A DNA stretch of 64,000 bases, from contig NZ_CP020474.1 in assembly GCF_002080415.1 (NCBI RefSeq), forward strand, positions 1,240,001-1,304,000, given 5' to 3'. Both the position numbers and the translations under genes were made by a program. The notes below the pieces were generated by a model. The model was not told where the DNA came from. It saw nothing but the letters and a program-made list of their open reading frames with translations, and did not search any database. Below, one piece after another: positions 47,433 to 56,582 of this stretch. The stretch is from Roseovarius mucosus (lineage in GTDB: Bacteria; Pseudomonadota; Alphaproteobacteria; Rhodobacterales; Rhodobacteraceae). Every line of letters begins with the position of its first letter. Positions within the stretch are counted from its first letter, which is position 1.

Positions 47433-48407
47433 GTGGTGATAAGTGAAAGAAGGCAAAAATTGGGCGAGATTGAGGCAGCCCGCCGTAAAGTGTGGGATCA
47501 AGTTGGCACAAGGGCGCGGCACCGCATCGCGACTGACCAAGTTGAAGGGGAAAGGGCAGTGTTTTCACTGGTTCCAGGTGCGCTCGCGCGCGCCATATTG
47601 ATTGCGATGCTGGTCGCCACGCCCTCTCTGGTCGTGCCGTCCACAGGTGCGGATACCGCACAGATCGTAATCGTGCTCTCGATCCTTGCAGGGTTTATGA
47701 CCTTTATCGAATATTACGGCAAATATCCCAGCATCATCGAGTTCCGTTTTGCCCCGCCCTTCAACCGCGCCAAGTTTTTCGCGCTGACGATCATTCTTGT
47801 CTCGCTGGCGATGATCGTGCGGGGCACCACCCACCCGACCGAAGCGACCGAATGGTTGACACACCTGGGCCGGGGTCTGGGTGAGGCGATTGATTTTCCC
47901 TATTCGCCCGTGCGTCTGGTGGTTCTGATGATGCCCGCCGATGCCGATGCCGCATTGATTGACATGGTGCGGATCGCCTCGGGGATTTCCTATACCGTGT
48001 CGCTGGTGATGATCCTCTATTTCGTGACGTTGGTGCGATTTCTGGGCTGGCCTGCGCGCTCGGGCGCGTTCAATGTCTGGATCAACCTGCCGCTTTTTGA
48101 TCCCACGGGGGGCGGCGATGTGCTGCACCGTTTGCGCCGGGATGCCGGTCTTAATGTTGTATTAGGATCTTTGCTGCCATTCTTGATTCCAGCAGCGGTG
48201 CGCGCGGCCTCGGATTTGATTGATCCGATTTCGATCGCGCAACCGCAAACCTTGATCTGGACGATGGCCGCATGGGCGTTTCTTCCTGCCAGTATGTTGA
48301 TGCGCGGTATCGCGATGGGTCGGATTGCCGACATGATCGAGGACAAGCGCCGCCGCGCCTATGCCGAAGGCGACGCATTGACAGCCAAGGGGCTGCAAGG
48401 CGCCTGA
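47433..48407 (+). CDS. Predicted inner-membrane protein of unknown function
   Basis: A 324-residue protein. The N-terminal 40 residues are charged and cytoplasmic (GEIEAARRKVWDQV). Six or seven hydrophobic segments follow between about 50 and 300. GTG 47433 is preceded by AAGGA. It lies between leuD and leuB and overlaps the next gene by four bases. I do not recognise a domain; position within the leu region may be historical rather than functional. Confidence 0.75.
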   Translation: MVISERRQKLGEIEAARRKVWDQVGTRARHRIATDQVEGERAVFSLVPGALARAILIAMLVATPSLVVPSTGADTAQIVIVLSILAGFMTFIEYYGKYPSIIEFRFAPPFNRAKFFALTIILVSLAMIVRGTTHPTEATEWLTHLGRGLGEAIDFPYSPVRLVVLMMPADADAALIDMVRIASGISYTVSLVMILYFVTLVRFLGWPARSGAFNVWINLPLFDPTGGGDVLHRLRRDAGLNVVLGSLLPFLIPAAVRAASDLIDPISIAQPQTLIWTMAAWAFLPASMLMRGIAMGRIADMIEDKRRRAYAEGDALTAKGLQGA

Positions 48408-49456
48408 TCGCGGGGCTTTGCGCGCTTCTTCTTTGCGCTTGGCCCGCATATGCAGACAGGCTGCGTCTGGCGAGTTGGAATGTGGATCTGGAGCGCGCGG
48501 GGCCGGGGCTCCTGTTGCGGGATTTGCGGCGGGGCGAGGATGCGCAGATTGCGGCAATAACGCATGTGCTGGCGCAAACACAGCCCGATATTCTGGTTTT
48601 GCAGGGGGTGGATTACGACCTTGACCTGCTTGCGCTGAGCGCGCTGCGCGACCGTATTTCCGAAGGGGGCGGGCCGCGATACGAACACCTCTTTGCCCGT
48701 ACCCCCAATGCCGGTCTCGCAACCGGGCTTGACATGGATGGCGACGGGCGGCGCGGCGGGCCGCGCGATGCCCAGGGCTATGGTGATTTCACCGGTCAGG
48801 GGGGCATGGCGATTTTGTCGCGCTATCCTGTGGATCAGCCGGGCGCGCAGGATTTCAGTGCAGTCCTCTGGCGCGACCTGCCCGGCGCGCTGTTGCCCCT
48901 GCGGGACGGCCAACCCTTCCCGTCAGAGGCGGCTCAGGCCGTGCAGCGCCTCGCGTCGCGCGGGCAGTGGGTGGTGCCGGTGCTGCTGCCCTCTGGGGCG
49001 CTTCAGGTGATGACCTTTCACGCCACACCGCCGGTGTTTGACGGGCCAGAGGATCGGAACGGGCGACGCAACCATGATGAACTCCGGTTCTGGCAGCTTT
49101 ATCTGGATGGGGCGTTCGGGCCGCCGCCGCGGGGGGGCTTCGTGCTCATGGGCCATGCCAATCTTGACCCGGAGGCGGGTGGCGGGCGGCCAGAGGCACT
49201 GCGCGCGCTGCTGGCCGATCCGCGCCTGCAAGACCCCCGCCCACTGCGCCCCGGAGCGGCGGAACCACCACTTGCGACCGTTCACTGGCCGCCCCCCGGC
49301 CCCGGTACGCGGCGGGTGTCCTATATCCTGCCCGCCGCCGATCTGAGCGTCACGGGTGCCGGCGTGCATTGGCCGCCCGAGGGCACGCCAGAGGGGGATT
49401 TGGCCGCCACCGCCAGCCGTCATCGGCTGGTCTGGGTCGATCTGAGCCTGCCATGA
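48404..49456 (+). CDS. Endonuclease/exonuclease/phosphatase-family protein, non-ATG start
   Basis: About 350 residues. The frame enters a clean signal peptide (LIAGLCALLLCAWPAYA, then DRLRLASWNVDL) directly after the preceding stop, but no ATG, GTG or TTG lies close by in frame. CTG 48404 overlaps the upstream stop as CTGA, the same geometry as an ATGA coupling, 5 bases after AAGG. SWNVDL and NHDELRFWQLY with MGHANLD match the EEP superfamily (GDxN replaced by GHAN). The nearest in-frame ATG (48272) would give an unlikely 44-residue lead inside the previous gene. Confidence 0.72.
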   Translation: MIAGLCALLLCAWPAYADRLRLASWNVDLERAGPGLLLRDLRRGEDAQIAAITHVLAQTQPDILVLQGVDYDLDLLALSALRDRISEGGGPRYEHLFARTPNAGLATGLDMDGDGRRGGPRDAQGYGDFTGQGGMAILSRYPVDQPGAQDFSAVLWRDLPGALLPLRDGQPFPSEAAQAVQRLASRGQWVVPVLLPSGALQVMTFHATPPVFDGPEDRNGRRNHDELRFWQLYLDGAFGPPPRGGFVLMGHANLDPEAGGGRPEALRALLADPRLQDPRPLRPGAAEPPLATVHWPPPGPGTRRVSYILPAADLSVTGAGVHWPPEGTPEGDLAATASRHRLVWVDLSLP

Positions 49457-49534
49457 CATCGGGGTTTCTTGACCATTGCGGGGCTTGCGTATAGGCCAAC
49501 GGGCAACATCAAACGCAAGCCAAGGAAACGCCCC

Positions 49535-50641
49535 ATGAGCAACCCATCGCTTCTTATTCTGCCCGGTGACGGGATCGGCCCCGAGGTCATGGCCGAGGTG
49601 GTCAAGATCATTGACTGGTACGGGGCCAAGCGAGGGATGGCGTTTGACGTGTCCGAGGATCTTGTGGGCGGTGCCGCCTATGACAAGCACGGCACGCCGC
49701 TGCATGACGACACGATGGCAAAGGCACAAGAGGTCGATGCCGTGCTGTTGGGGGCCGTCGGTGGGCCGAAATATGACAACCTCGATTTCAGCGTCAAGCC
49801 TGAGCGCGGCCTGTTGCGCCTGCGCAAGGAAATGGACCTATTTGCCAACCTGCGCCCGGCGCAATGCTTTGACGCGCTGGCGGATTTTTCGAGCCTCAAG
49901 CGCGATGTGGTGGCCGGTCTCGACATCATGATCGTGCGGGAATTGACCTCTGGCATCTATTTCGGCGAGCCGCGCGGCATTTTCACCGAAGGCAATGAGC
50001 GGGTCGGCATCAACACGCAGCGCTATACCGAGAGCGAGATTGACCGCGTGGCGCGCGCGGCCTTCGAATTGGCGCGCAAGCGGGGCAACCGTGTCTGTTC
50101 GATGGAAAAGGCCAATGTGATGGAATCGGGCGTGCTGTGGCGCGAGGTTGTGCAAAAGGTGCATGACGCCGATTACCCGGATGTCGAGCTGAGCCACATG
50201 TATGCGGACGCGGGCGCCATGCAGCTTTGCCGCTGGCCCAAGCAGTTCGACGTGATCGTGACCGACAACCTCTTTGGGGATCTCTTGTCGGATGCGGCGG
50301 CGATGCTGACGGGATCGCTGGGCATGCTGCCGTCGGCTTCGCTTGGTTTGCCGATGGCCAATGGCCGGCCCAAGGCGCTTTATGAGCCGGTGCATGGCTC
50401 TGCCCCCGATATTGCCGGTCAGGGCAAGGCCAACCCGATTGCCTGTATCCTCAGCTTTGCCATGGCGCTGCGCTATTCGTTTGACCAAGGGGCCGAGGCG
50501 ACGCGGCTGGAGAAGGCTGTGGAGCAGGTGCTGGCGGACGGTCTGCGCACCGCTGATCTCTTGGGTGAGGATGGTGTGACGCCGGTGTCGACCACTGAGA
50601 TGGGCGATGCGATTGTGGCGGCGCTTGACGCGAGCCTCTGA
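49535..50641 (+). CDS. leuB: 3-isopropylmalate dehydrogenase
   Basis: A 368-residue NAD-dependent decarboxylating dehydrogenase, the third step of leucine synthesis. [10 protein letters not shown] at the start, [13 protein letters not shown], and the metal-binding [24 protein letters not shown] block are diagnostic. ATG 49535 follows AAGGAAA. A strong terminator follows within 30 bases. Confidence 0.97.
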   Translation: MSNPSLLILPGDGIGPEVMAEVVKIIDWYGAKRGMAFDVSEDLVGGAAYDKHGTPLHDDTMAKAQEVDAVLLGAVGGPKYDNLDFSVKPERGLLRLRKEMDLFANLRPAQCFDALADFSSLKRDVVAGLDIMIVRELTSGIYFGEPRGIFTEGNERVGINTQRYTESEIDRVARAAFELARKRGNRVCSMEKANVMESGVLWREVVQKVHDADYPDVELSHMYADAGAMQLCRWPKQFDVIVTDNLFGDLLSDAAAMLTGSLGMLPSASLGLPMANGRPKALYEPVHGSAPDIAGQGKANPIACILSFAMALRYSFDQGAEATRLEKAVEQVLADGLRTADLLGEDGVTPVSTTEMGDAIVAALDASL

Positions 50642-50665
50642 GGCAAACGCAGGTTCAACACGGAG

Positions 50666-50693
50666 AGGCCCGCCACTTGTGCGGGCCTTTTTT
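50666..50693 (+). terminator. Rho-independent terminator after leuB
   Basis: AGGCCCGC (50666-50673) and GCGGGCCT (50681-50688) pair around cacttgt and are followed by a run of T's to 50693. Confidence 0.9.
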
Positions 50694-50753
50694 GTTGGGG
50701 GTGCACGGCGTAGGTTTGGCTGAGTGCTGGTGGCCATGGCCACAAGGGATGAG

Positions 50754-50891
50754 CCGCGCAGCGCCCGTCCGCCGGGTGGGCGTTGCAACCTTATCGGCTG
50801 GCACTTGATGCTTGCCAAACACTTCCGCGTTATCAATCGTGTATGACGTTGCAAAAGCGCCCGCCCGGTGGGGCGGACGGGCGCTGCGCGG
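50754..50891. repeat. 138-bp element with 20-bp perfect terminal inverted repeats
   Basis: CCGCGCAGCGCCCGTCCGCC (50754-50773) is exactly inverted at 50872-50891. Inside, GGGTGGGCG is echoed by the reverse complement GGGCGGGCG, and GTTGCAA(C) occurs on both sides (50782 and 50848). The central 58 bases have no open frame. It lies in the 362-base gap between the leuB terminator and the terminator of the opposing gene; a further short hairpin GGCGCG/CGCGCC follows at 50893-50907. No target-site duplication was identified. Confidence 0.65.
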
Positions 50892-50945
50892 CGGCGCGTG
50901 CCGCGCCTTGATTCCGCGCATTGACGATTGAGGCCAGCGTCAGCC

Positions 50946-50980
50946 CAATAAAAATTGCCGCCGGAGAAGACCCCGGCGGC
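50946..50980 (-). terminator. Rho-independent terminator of the aldehyde dehydrogenase gene
   Basis: GCCGCCGG (50957-50964) and CCGGCGGC (50973-50980) form the stem. On the minus strand it is followed by CAATTTTTATT. Confidence 0.85.
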
Positions 50981-51003
50981 TTGCACTCGTGACCTGCGAA
51001 CCT

Positions 51004-52524
51004 TTAGAAAAACCCGAGCTTGTTGGGGTTGTAGCTGACCAGCATGTTCTTGGTCTGCTGGTAATGATCCAGCATCATCTTGTGATTTTCGCGCCCGATG
51101 CCCGACTGCTTGTAGCCGCCAAAGGCCGCATGGGCCGGGTAGGCGTGATAGTTGTTGACCCAGACGCGGCCCGCCTCGACAGCGCGGCCAAAGCGATAGG
51201 CGCGGGTGCCATCGCGGGTCCAGACACCGGCGCCAAGGCCATACATCGTGTCATTGGCAATGGCGAGCGCCTCGGCCTCGTCCTTGAAGGTGGTCACGGA
51301 CACGACCGGACCAAAGATTTCCTCTTGGAACACGCGCATCTTGTTGTGCCCCTTGAGGATGGTCGGCTGGATGTAATAGCCGCCCGCAATCTCGCCGTTA
51401 AAGCGCGCGGCGTCGCCGCCCACCAGCACCTCGGCCCCCTCTTCCACGCCGATGGTGAAATAGGACATGATCTTGTCAAACTGCTGCTGGCTGGCCTGTG
51501 CGCCGACCATGGTCGCCATCTCGCGCGGGTCACCCTGCTGGATCGCCTTCACGCGGGCAATGCAGCGCGCGATGAACTCCTCGTAGATGTCTTCCTGGAT
51601 CAGTGCGCGGGATGGGCAGGTGCAAACCTCACCCTGGTTAAAGGCAAAAAGAACAAAGCCTTCGACCGCCTTGTCGAGAAAGGCGTCATCGGCGGCCATC
51701 ACATCCGAAAAGAAGATATTGGGGGATTTGCCGCCCAGTTCCAGCGTCACGGGAATGAGGTTTTCGGTTGCGGCCTGCATGATCTTGCGGCCCGTCGCGG
51801 TCGAGCCGGTAAAGGCAATCTTGGCGATACGGGTGGATTTGGCGAGCGGCGCGCCCACCTCTGCCCCCATGCCGTTGAGGATGTTGAGCACACCGGCAGG
51901 CAGCAGATCAGCGATGAGTTCGACAAGAACCATGATCGCGGCGGGGGTCTGTTCGGCGGGTTTCAGCACGATGCAATTGCCAGCGGCCAAGGCCGGGGCC
52001 AATTTCCATGCCGCCATCAGGATCGAGAAGTTCCACGGGATGATCTGGCCCACGACGCCCAAGGGTTCGTGGAAATGATAGGCGACCGTGTCATGGTCGA
52101 TCTCGGACATGGTGCCCTCTTGCCCGCGCAAGACGCCCGCGAAATAGCGGAAATGGTCGATGGCGAGCGGGATATCGGCATGGGTCGTCTCGCGGATGGG
52201 CTTGCCATTGTCCCAGGTTTCGGCCTGCGCCAGAAGGTCAAGATTGGCCTCGAGCACATCGGCAATCTTGAGCAGGGTGTTGGAACGATCCGCAGCAGAG
52301 GTGCGGCCCCACGCCTCGCGCGCGGCATGGGCGGCATCAAGTGCGCGTTCCACATCCATCGCGTCAGAGCGCGCAACTTCGCAGATCACTTCGCCGGTGA
52401 TGGGCGTGATATTGTCGAAATAGCGGCCATTGACGGGGGGCACGAATGTGCCGCCGATGAAATTGTCATAGCGGGTTTTGAAGGGGGAAGCATAGCTGCC
52501 CGCGACTTGGGTCATCTCATTCAT
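51004..52524 (-). CDS. Aldehyde dehydrogenase (ExaC/AcoD-like)
   Basis: A 506-residue NAD-dependent enzyme oxidising aldehydes, likely acetaldehyde, to acids. The catalytic glutamate is in LELGGKSPN and the nucleophile is in [12 protein letters not shown], with [21 protein letters not shown] at the cofactor site. The C-terminal [21 protein letters not shown] is typical. ATG 52524 follows GGAGGA. The regulator at 52648 lies just upstream on the same strand, 123 bases away, as with AcoR-type regulators of aldehyde genes. Confidence 0.92.
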   Translation of the reverse strand: MNEMTQVAGSYASPFKTRYDNFIGGTFVPPVNGRYFDNITPITGEVICEVARSDAMDVERALDAAHAAREAWGRTSAADRSNTLLKIADVLEANLDLLAQAETWDNGKPIRETTHADIPLAIDHFRYFAGVLRGQEGTMSEIDHDTVAYHFHEPLGVVGQIIPWNFSILMAAWKLAPALAAGNCIVLKPAEQTPAAIMVLVELIADLLPAGVLNILNGMGAEVGAPLAKSTRIAKIAFTGSTATGRKIMQAATENLIPVTLELGGKSPNIFFSDVMAADDAFLDKAVEGFVLFAFNQGEVCTCPSRALIQEDIYEEFIARCIARVKAIQQGDPREMATMVGAQASQQQFDKIMSYFTIGVEEGAEVLVGGDAARFNGEIAGGYYIQPTILKGHNKMRVFQEEIFGPVVSVTTFKDEAEALAIANDTMYGLGAGVWTRDGTRAYRFGRAVEAGRVWVNNYHAYPAHAAFGGYKQSGIGRENHKMMLDHYQQTKNMLVSYNPNKLGFF

Positions 52525-52647
52525 TGGGGGTCCTCCGGTTACGCCCGGTCCTCCGCCGGGAATGACCAGAGCATGCGCCCTACCCCGCCTTGCGTCACCG
52601 GGGGGACGGGGCACAGGGATGCCCATCTGTCTCAGGACTGAGACACC

Positions 52648-53514
52648 TCAATGCAGGTTTTCACCGATCCCCAGCCGTTTCATCCGGCGATAGAGCGTGG
52701 CGCGCCCGATCCCAAGCGCGCGCGCCGCCTCGGACACATTGCCAGAGGTACGGGCAAGGGCGCGAATCACCGCTGCCCGCTCGGCCCGCTCAAAGCCGCT
52801 GGGGCCCTCGTCGCGGCCAAAGATATCAGAGGCGGGGATGGGTCGGATCGGGCCGATGGCCCCCAGATTGAACGCCTTGCGCGCGGCGCGGGTGGCCCCC
52901 ACGACGATGTCATCGGCATCGACCGCGAGCAGCATCGCGGCCTCGGTCTCGTCATGGTCGGCGTAAAGGATGCGGGCGCGCGGATGGGCGGCACGGAAAT
53001 TGTCGGCCTCGATCTGGCGGGCGGTCTGGGCCACCATCGCGGCGATGAGGCGGTTAAACGCCTCGGTCTGGTCGGAACGGGCAGAAGAGACATCGAGCGC
53101 ACCGATGATGCGCCCATCCGCGCCATAGATCGGCGCGTCCATACAGCTCATGGCGGTGTTTCGCGCCAGAAAATGCTCATCGCGGTGGATGATGACGCGG
53201 CGATCCTCGGCGAGGCAGGTGCCGATGCCGTTGGTGCCCTCGGACGCCTCGGACCAGTCAGCCCCCTGCCAGAGGCCCCAATCCTGAAAGATCGCGGCAT
53301 CCCCCTGCGCACAGCGCTGATCGAGCACGACGCCCTCGGCATCGGTCAAAAGCACGGCGCAGCCCGAATGGCCGACAAGGCCAAAAAGCTGGTCGAGTTT
53401 GGGGGCGGCGACCTGCAGGAATTGCGCCTGCGCACCTTGGCGCGTCGCCAGATCGCTGGCCTCGACACGCCCCGGCGCGCGGCGTTCGGCCGGGTCCAGA
53501 CCATGCTTGAGCAT
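52648..53514 (-). CDS. AcoR-like regulator without AAA+ domain (GAF plus Fis-type HTH)
   Basis: At least 288 residues: an AcoR-type GAF sensor domain (about residues 30-170, with GTNGIGTCLAE and HFLARNTAMSCMDAPIY) and a Fis-type HTH at the C-terminus (NVSEAARALGIGRATLYRRMKRLGI). The sigma-54 AAA+ domain of AcoR is absent. The conserved N-terminal motif SRIAASWRRSMLKHGLDPA begins before ATG 53514, so coding continues upstream, though no ATG, GTG or TTG precedes an in-frame stop. Candidates are ATC 53613, 8 bases after GGAG, or ACG 53637. It probably controls the aldehyde dehydrogenase. Confidence 0.75.
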   Translation of the reverse strand: MLKHGLDPAERRAPGRVEASDLATRQGAQAQFLQVAAPKLDQLFGLVGHSGCAVLLTDAEGVVLDQRCAQGDAAIFQDWGLWQGADWSEASEGTNGIGTCLAEDRRVIIHRDEHFLARNTAMSCMDAPIYGADGRIIGALDVSSARSDQTEAFNRLIAAMVAQTARQIEADNFRAAHPRARILYADHDETEAAMLLAVDADDIVVGATRAARKAFNLGAIGPIRPIPASDIFGRDEGPSGFERAERAAVIRALARTSGNVSEAARALGIGRATLYRRMKRLGIGENLH

Positions 53515-53733
53515 CGAGCGCCGCCACGACGCCGCGATCCGCGACCGTGCGGGCGCAGTGGCGGAGTGTGAGTCCTCGAGAACCTTGTCGATATGGGTGC
53601 GGCGGTGGGTGATCTGGCAGGCTCCGGTGGTATCCGTTGTGGTGGAATAGCCCTTTAGACGCCGCAGGTCCCTGCCCTGTCAATCCGACCTTCGGACCAG
53701 TCAGGCAGGGCGGGCGAAAGACCGTGAAACCCC

Positions 53734-53760
53734 TTGCAATGCCCCGCCACGCGGTATAAT
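53734..53760 (+). promoter_or_regulatory. Promoter of tRNA-Pro
   Basis: TTGCAA (53734-53739) and a consensus TATAAT (53755-53760) are about 15 bases apart. The mature tRNA begins 15 bases further on. Confidence 0.7.
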
Positions 53761-53775
53761 CGCCTGTCTCACGGT

Positions 53776-53852
53776 CGGGCTGTAGCGCAGCCTGGTAGCG
53801 CACCTGCTTCGGGAGCAGGGGGTCGGAGGTTCGAATCCTCTCAGCCCGACCA
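53776..53852 (+). tRNA. tRNA-Pro (anticodon CGG)
   Basis: The acceptor arms CGGGCTG and CAGCCCG pair perfectly, followed by A and an encoded CCA. The anticodon loop TTCGGGA within the stem CTGC/GCAG gives CGG, which reads CCG. The T-loop GTTCGAATC is normal. The gene is 77 bases long with a terminator (53883) downstream. Confidence 0.97.
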
Positions 53853-53882
53853 GTGATAGTTCCCAAACGATAGCCGCATGAA

Positions 53883-53904
53883 AAAGGCCCCTTTCGGGGC
53901 CTTT
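53883..53904 (+). terminator. Rho-independent terminator after tRNA-Pro
   Basis: AAAGGCCCC and GGGGCCTTT pair perfectly around tttc; T-rich sequence follows. Its symmetry may also serve the opposing haloperoxidase gene, whose stop is at 53977. Confidence 0.8.
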
Positions 53905-53976
53905 GGTTTGTTTGCTTTGGTCCGCGTTTCGCCGGATCAAAAGGGGGCAGCCTGCGCCGCCCCCCCGTGCCCATGA

Positions 53977-56328
53977 TCAGAGGAACGTAAAGCTGTCGAG
54001 CGTCAGATCCGCTGCCAGCACGTCCACGAAGAGGACGCCGTTATCATTGACGGTGAACTGCGCACCTTGGTCCGTATCGACAATGCCAAGGGCGTCAAGG
54101 TAGCCCTGAAGGCCGTTGCCGCCGTTGTCGAGGCCATCAACGCGGATAAAGACGGTATCTACACCCGCCTCGAAATCGGTGATGTTTTCGAAACTGCCCG
54201 CGACAAATTCGTTGAACACGAAGACATCTGCGCCCTCGCCGCCCGACATGATGTCGTTGCCAGCACCGCCATTGATCGTGTCATCCCCTGCGCCGCCGAG
54301 GATGAAGTCATTCCGCCCGCCACCAGCGATAAAGTCATTCCCGTCACTGCCGAAGAGATCGTCATCGCCTTCGCCGCCGCCGATCACGTCATCGCCCGCG
54401 CCGCCCTCGATCGTATCCCGGCCTGCGCCGCCGCCAATGACGTCATCGCCAGCGCCCGCGTCAATGCTGTCGCTGCCAAAGCTGCCAGAGATCGAGTCAT
54501 TGTCCGCACCACCGTTGAGCGTGTCATCGCCAGCACCGCCGCTGATCAGGTCATTGCCATCACCGCCTTCGACGATGTCATTGCCTTGGCCCGCGCCGAT
54601 CACGTCATCGCCAGCACCGCCGTCGATCGTATCATCGCCCAAGCCGCCGCCGATGCGGTCATTGCCAGCCTCACCGAGCACGACATCATTGCCAGCGCTG
54701 GCCGCCAGAACGTCATCGCCAGAGCCGCCTTCGATCGTGTCATCCCCGGCGCCGCCGGCAACGCTGTCATTGCCAGCGCCCGCCAGTGCAAGTTCGCCAG
54801 CATCGGACAATGTGGTCAGAGACGACCCGCCGTTCGAGAAGAGAGCACTCCAACGCTCTTGGGCGCTGGCCGCAACCTGCTCGCCCACTTGGAGACCGAA
54901 CAAGTTACCGTCCTGAATATGGATGCCCCCAAAGATACGCGATTGTCCCGCCTCTTGGGCTGCCTCGCTCAGGGTGTTCCAACGCAGGACGATGGGATCA
55001 CCGCCGTCGGCGCGATCTTCGAAGGTCAGCTCGGAGGTGATGAATTCGCCAATCAGGTCCGCACCTGCGACACCGTCGAGATCATAGTTGCTGACGCTGG
55101 TGCCATCGTAATAGACATCGCTGCCCAGATAGGCGGCCAAGGTCCGCGCGGCGGCTGTCGAGAAGGTCGAGTGGCCCGAGACGAATTCGGGGAACGGCGG
55201 TGTGGGCGCCGTTACGTTCTGATACGGCAGCCATTCCTGACCAAGGATGGTTTGTGTGCCCTGGTTCGGACCACCCCATGCCTGAACTTCCTGATCAAAG
55301 AACAGATCACGAATAGCCGAATAGGGGCGGATATAGGTATAGGTATACTTCGCCTCCCATGTCGCGATCCCGGCATCAAAAATGGCCGTGCTGAGCGCAA
55401 AGAACATCTCTGCGTCCTGCGCATTGCCATGGCCATCGCGCAGTGCAAGATCCTGTGCAATCTGGAACCAGTGACCCGGAGGGGTTTCGCCGCGCGGGCC
55501 ATTCGCCCAGTATTCGGCAATCAGCTTTTGCTCGTCGGTCAGGTTGGCAGAGATTTCAAGCACCTCGGTGACCTGATCGCGATAGGCCTGATCGCCTGTC
55601 GTCACATTGCCAAGCCCGTCGACATATTCGGAAAAGTCGCCCAATTGCGGCGGTGCAGGCGGACGGAACTGATCGTTCGAGTCGAGCGCAAAGCTGTCAA
55701 CGCCGCCCCAATGCGGGGTCAGCGCGCGTTGATCCTTGAACGTGCTGGGATCGTCATTGTCGAAAATCGGAATGCCATTGTCATCGGTCAGCGTGCCATT
55801 GGGCTCGCGCAGCGGCTGCCACTGATTGGGATCGAAATTCTCGCCACCGGGCGCGCGATCCGAGGTCGGATCGGCCTCGTTCACCGGCACGAAGCCCGTG
55901 GTATCGGCAAATCCGTTCGCCGCGTTCGAGCCGTCATTGGCACGGGCGGCGAACACGTTTTGCGCGGCCAGATTGCCAAGACCGGCCGCGGTGTCCGGAT
56001 CGGTCGAGACATTGGCAGGATCATAGCCCAATTCGACAAGGAAGGCCTCGAAATCAGCAGCGCGGGCCGGATGAAGCTGGCTCATCACCGTGAAAGCGGC
56101 ATAGCTGATCGCTTCGGCGAGGTTGGCATCGTTATTCTCAAGCGAGGTTTCGATGTCAGAGTAGTGACCAGAGGCCGACGGTGCCAAGGCAGCGTAGGCA
56201 TCATAAATCGCAGCATTTGCAAGGTGCAGTTGGTAGGTGGTCGGTGTCGGGGCTGGTCCCCCTTCGCGGATTACTTGAAGCTGAAGCTCATTCCACTGAG
56301 CGACGACAGATTGTTGAATAGGTTCCAT
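53977..56328 (-). CDS. Vanadium-dependent haloperoxidase fused to RTX calcium-binding repeats
   Basis: A 783-residue protein. Residues 1-500 contain the vanadate site: Lys327 and Arg334-Pro335 (K-X6-RP), Ser384-Gly385-His386, and Arg464 with His470. K-R and R-H spacings equal those of the Curvularia chloroperoxidase. From about 519 to 690 there are about eighteen GGxGxD-type nonapeptides, then a C-terminal tail ending DSFTFL, as in type I secretion substrates. No N-terminal signal peptide is present. No T1SS genes are nearby. It would oxidise halide with peroxide outside the cell. Confidence 0.85.
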   Translation of the reverse strand: MEPIQQSVVAQWNELQLQVIREGGPAPTPTTYQLHLANAAIYDAYAALAPSASGHYSDIETSLENNDANLAEAISYAAFTVMSQLHPARAADFEAFLVELGYDPANVSTDPDTAAGLGNLAAQNVFAARANDGSNAANGFADTTGFVPVNEADPTSDRAPGGENFDPNQWQPLREPNGTLTDDNGIPIFDNDDPSTFKDQRALTPHWGGVDSFALDSNDQFRPPAPPQLGDFSEYVDGLGNVTTGDQAYRDQVTEVLEISANLTDEQKLIAEYWANGPRGETPPGHWFQIAQDLALRDGHGNAQDAEMFFALSTAIFDAGIATWEAKYTYTYIRPYSAIRDLFFDQEVQAWGGPNQGTQTILGQEWLPYQNVTAPTPPFPEFVSGHSTFSTAAARTLAAYLGSDVYYDGTSVSNYDLDGVAGADLIGEFITSELTFEDRADGGDPIVLRWNTLSEAAQEAGQSRIFGGIHIQDGNLFGLQVGEQVAASAQERWSALFSNGGSSLTTLSDAGELALAGAGNDSVAGGAGDDTIEGGSGDDVLAASAGNDVVLGEAGNDRIGGGLGDDTIDGGAGDDVIGAGQGNDIVEGGDGNDLISGGAGDDTLNGGADNDSISGSFGSDSIDAGAGDDVIGGGAGRDTIEGGAGDDVIGGGEGDDDLFGSDGNDFIAGGGRNDFILGGAGDDTINGGAGNDIMSGGEGADVFVFNEFVAGSFENITDFEAGVDTVFIRVDGLDNGGNGLQGYLDALGIVDTDQGAQFTVNDNGVLFVDVLAADLTLDSFTFL

Positions 56329-56582
56329 GAATTGTTCCTGTTGGTCAAAAGGGAGCCATCACTGTTCACATAAATTGACGGTGGGTAACGTTTGCGTGTA
56401 AATCCGATCCAGATCAAGACCTTTGTAATAAGGGTCCTGTAGCGAGGCAGAATGCCCTCGATTTCAGCCGTGACGTTGCACAGACGCTAAGCAGCCGCCC
56501 CCTATAACGAGCAGTCACCGCGCGACATATGATGTAAAGTTGTGGGGGCACGTATCCCTGCCAGAGAGAGTCGCAATGCCCC

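Noticed and set aside
53258..53974. 238-residue minus-strand open frame across the tRNA
   Set aside because: It overlaps tRNA-Pro and the AcoR-like gene in another frame and has no recognisable content.
54240..54780. CRISPR-like periodic repeats
   Set aside because: The 27-base period encodes GGxGxD nonapeptides in an intact reading frame; there are no spacers or cas genes.
54067..56373. 768-residue open frame on the plus strand
   Set aside because: It is antisense to the haloperoxidase-RTX gene; its valine/alanine-rich periodic sequence simply mirrors the DNA of the RTX repeats.
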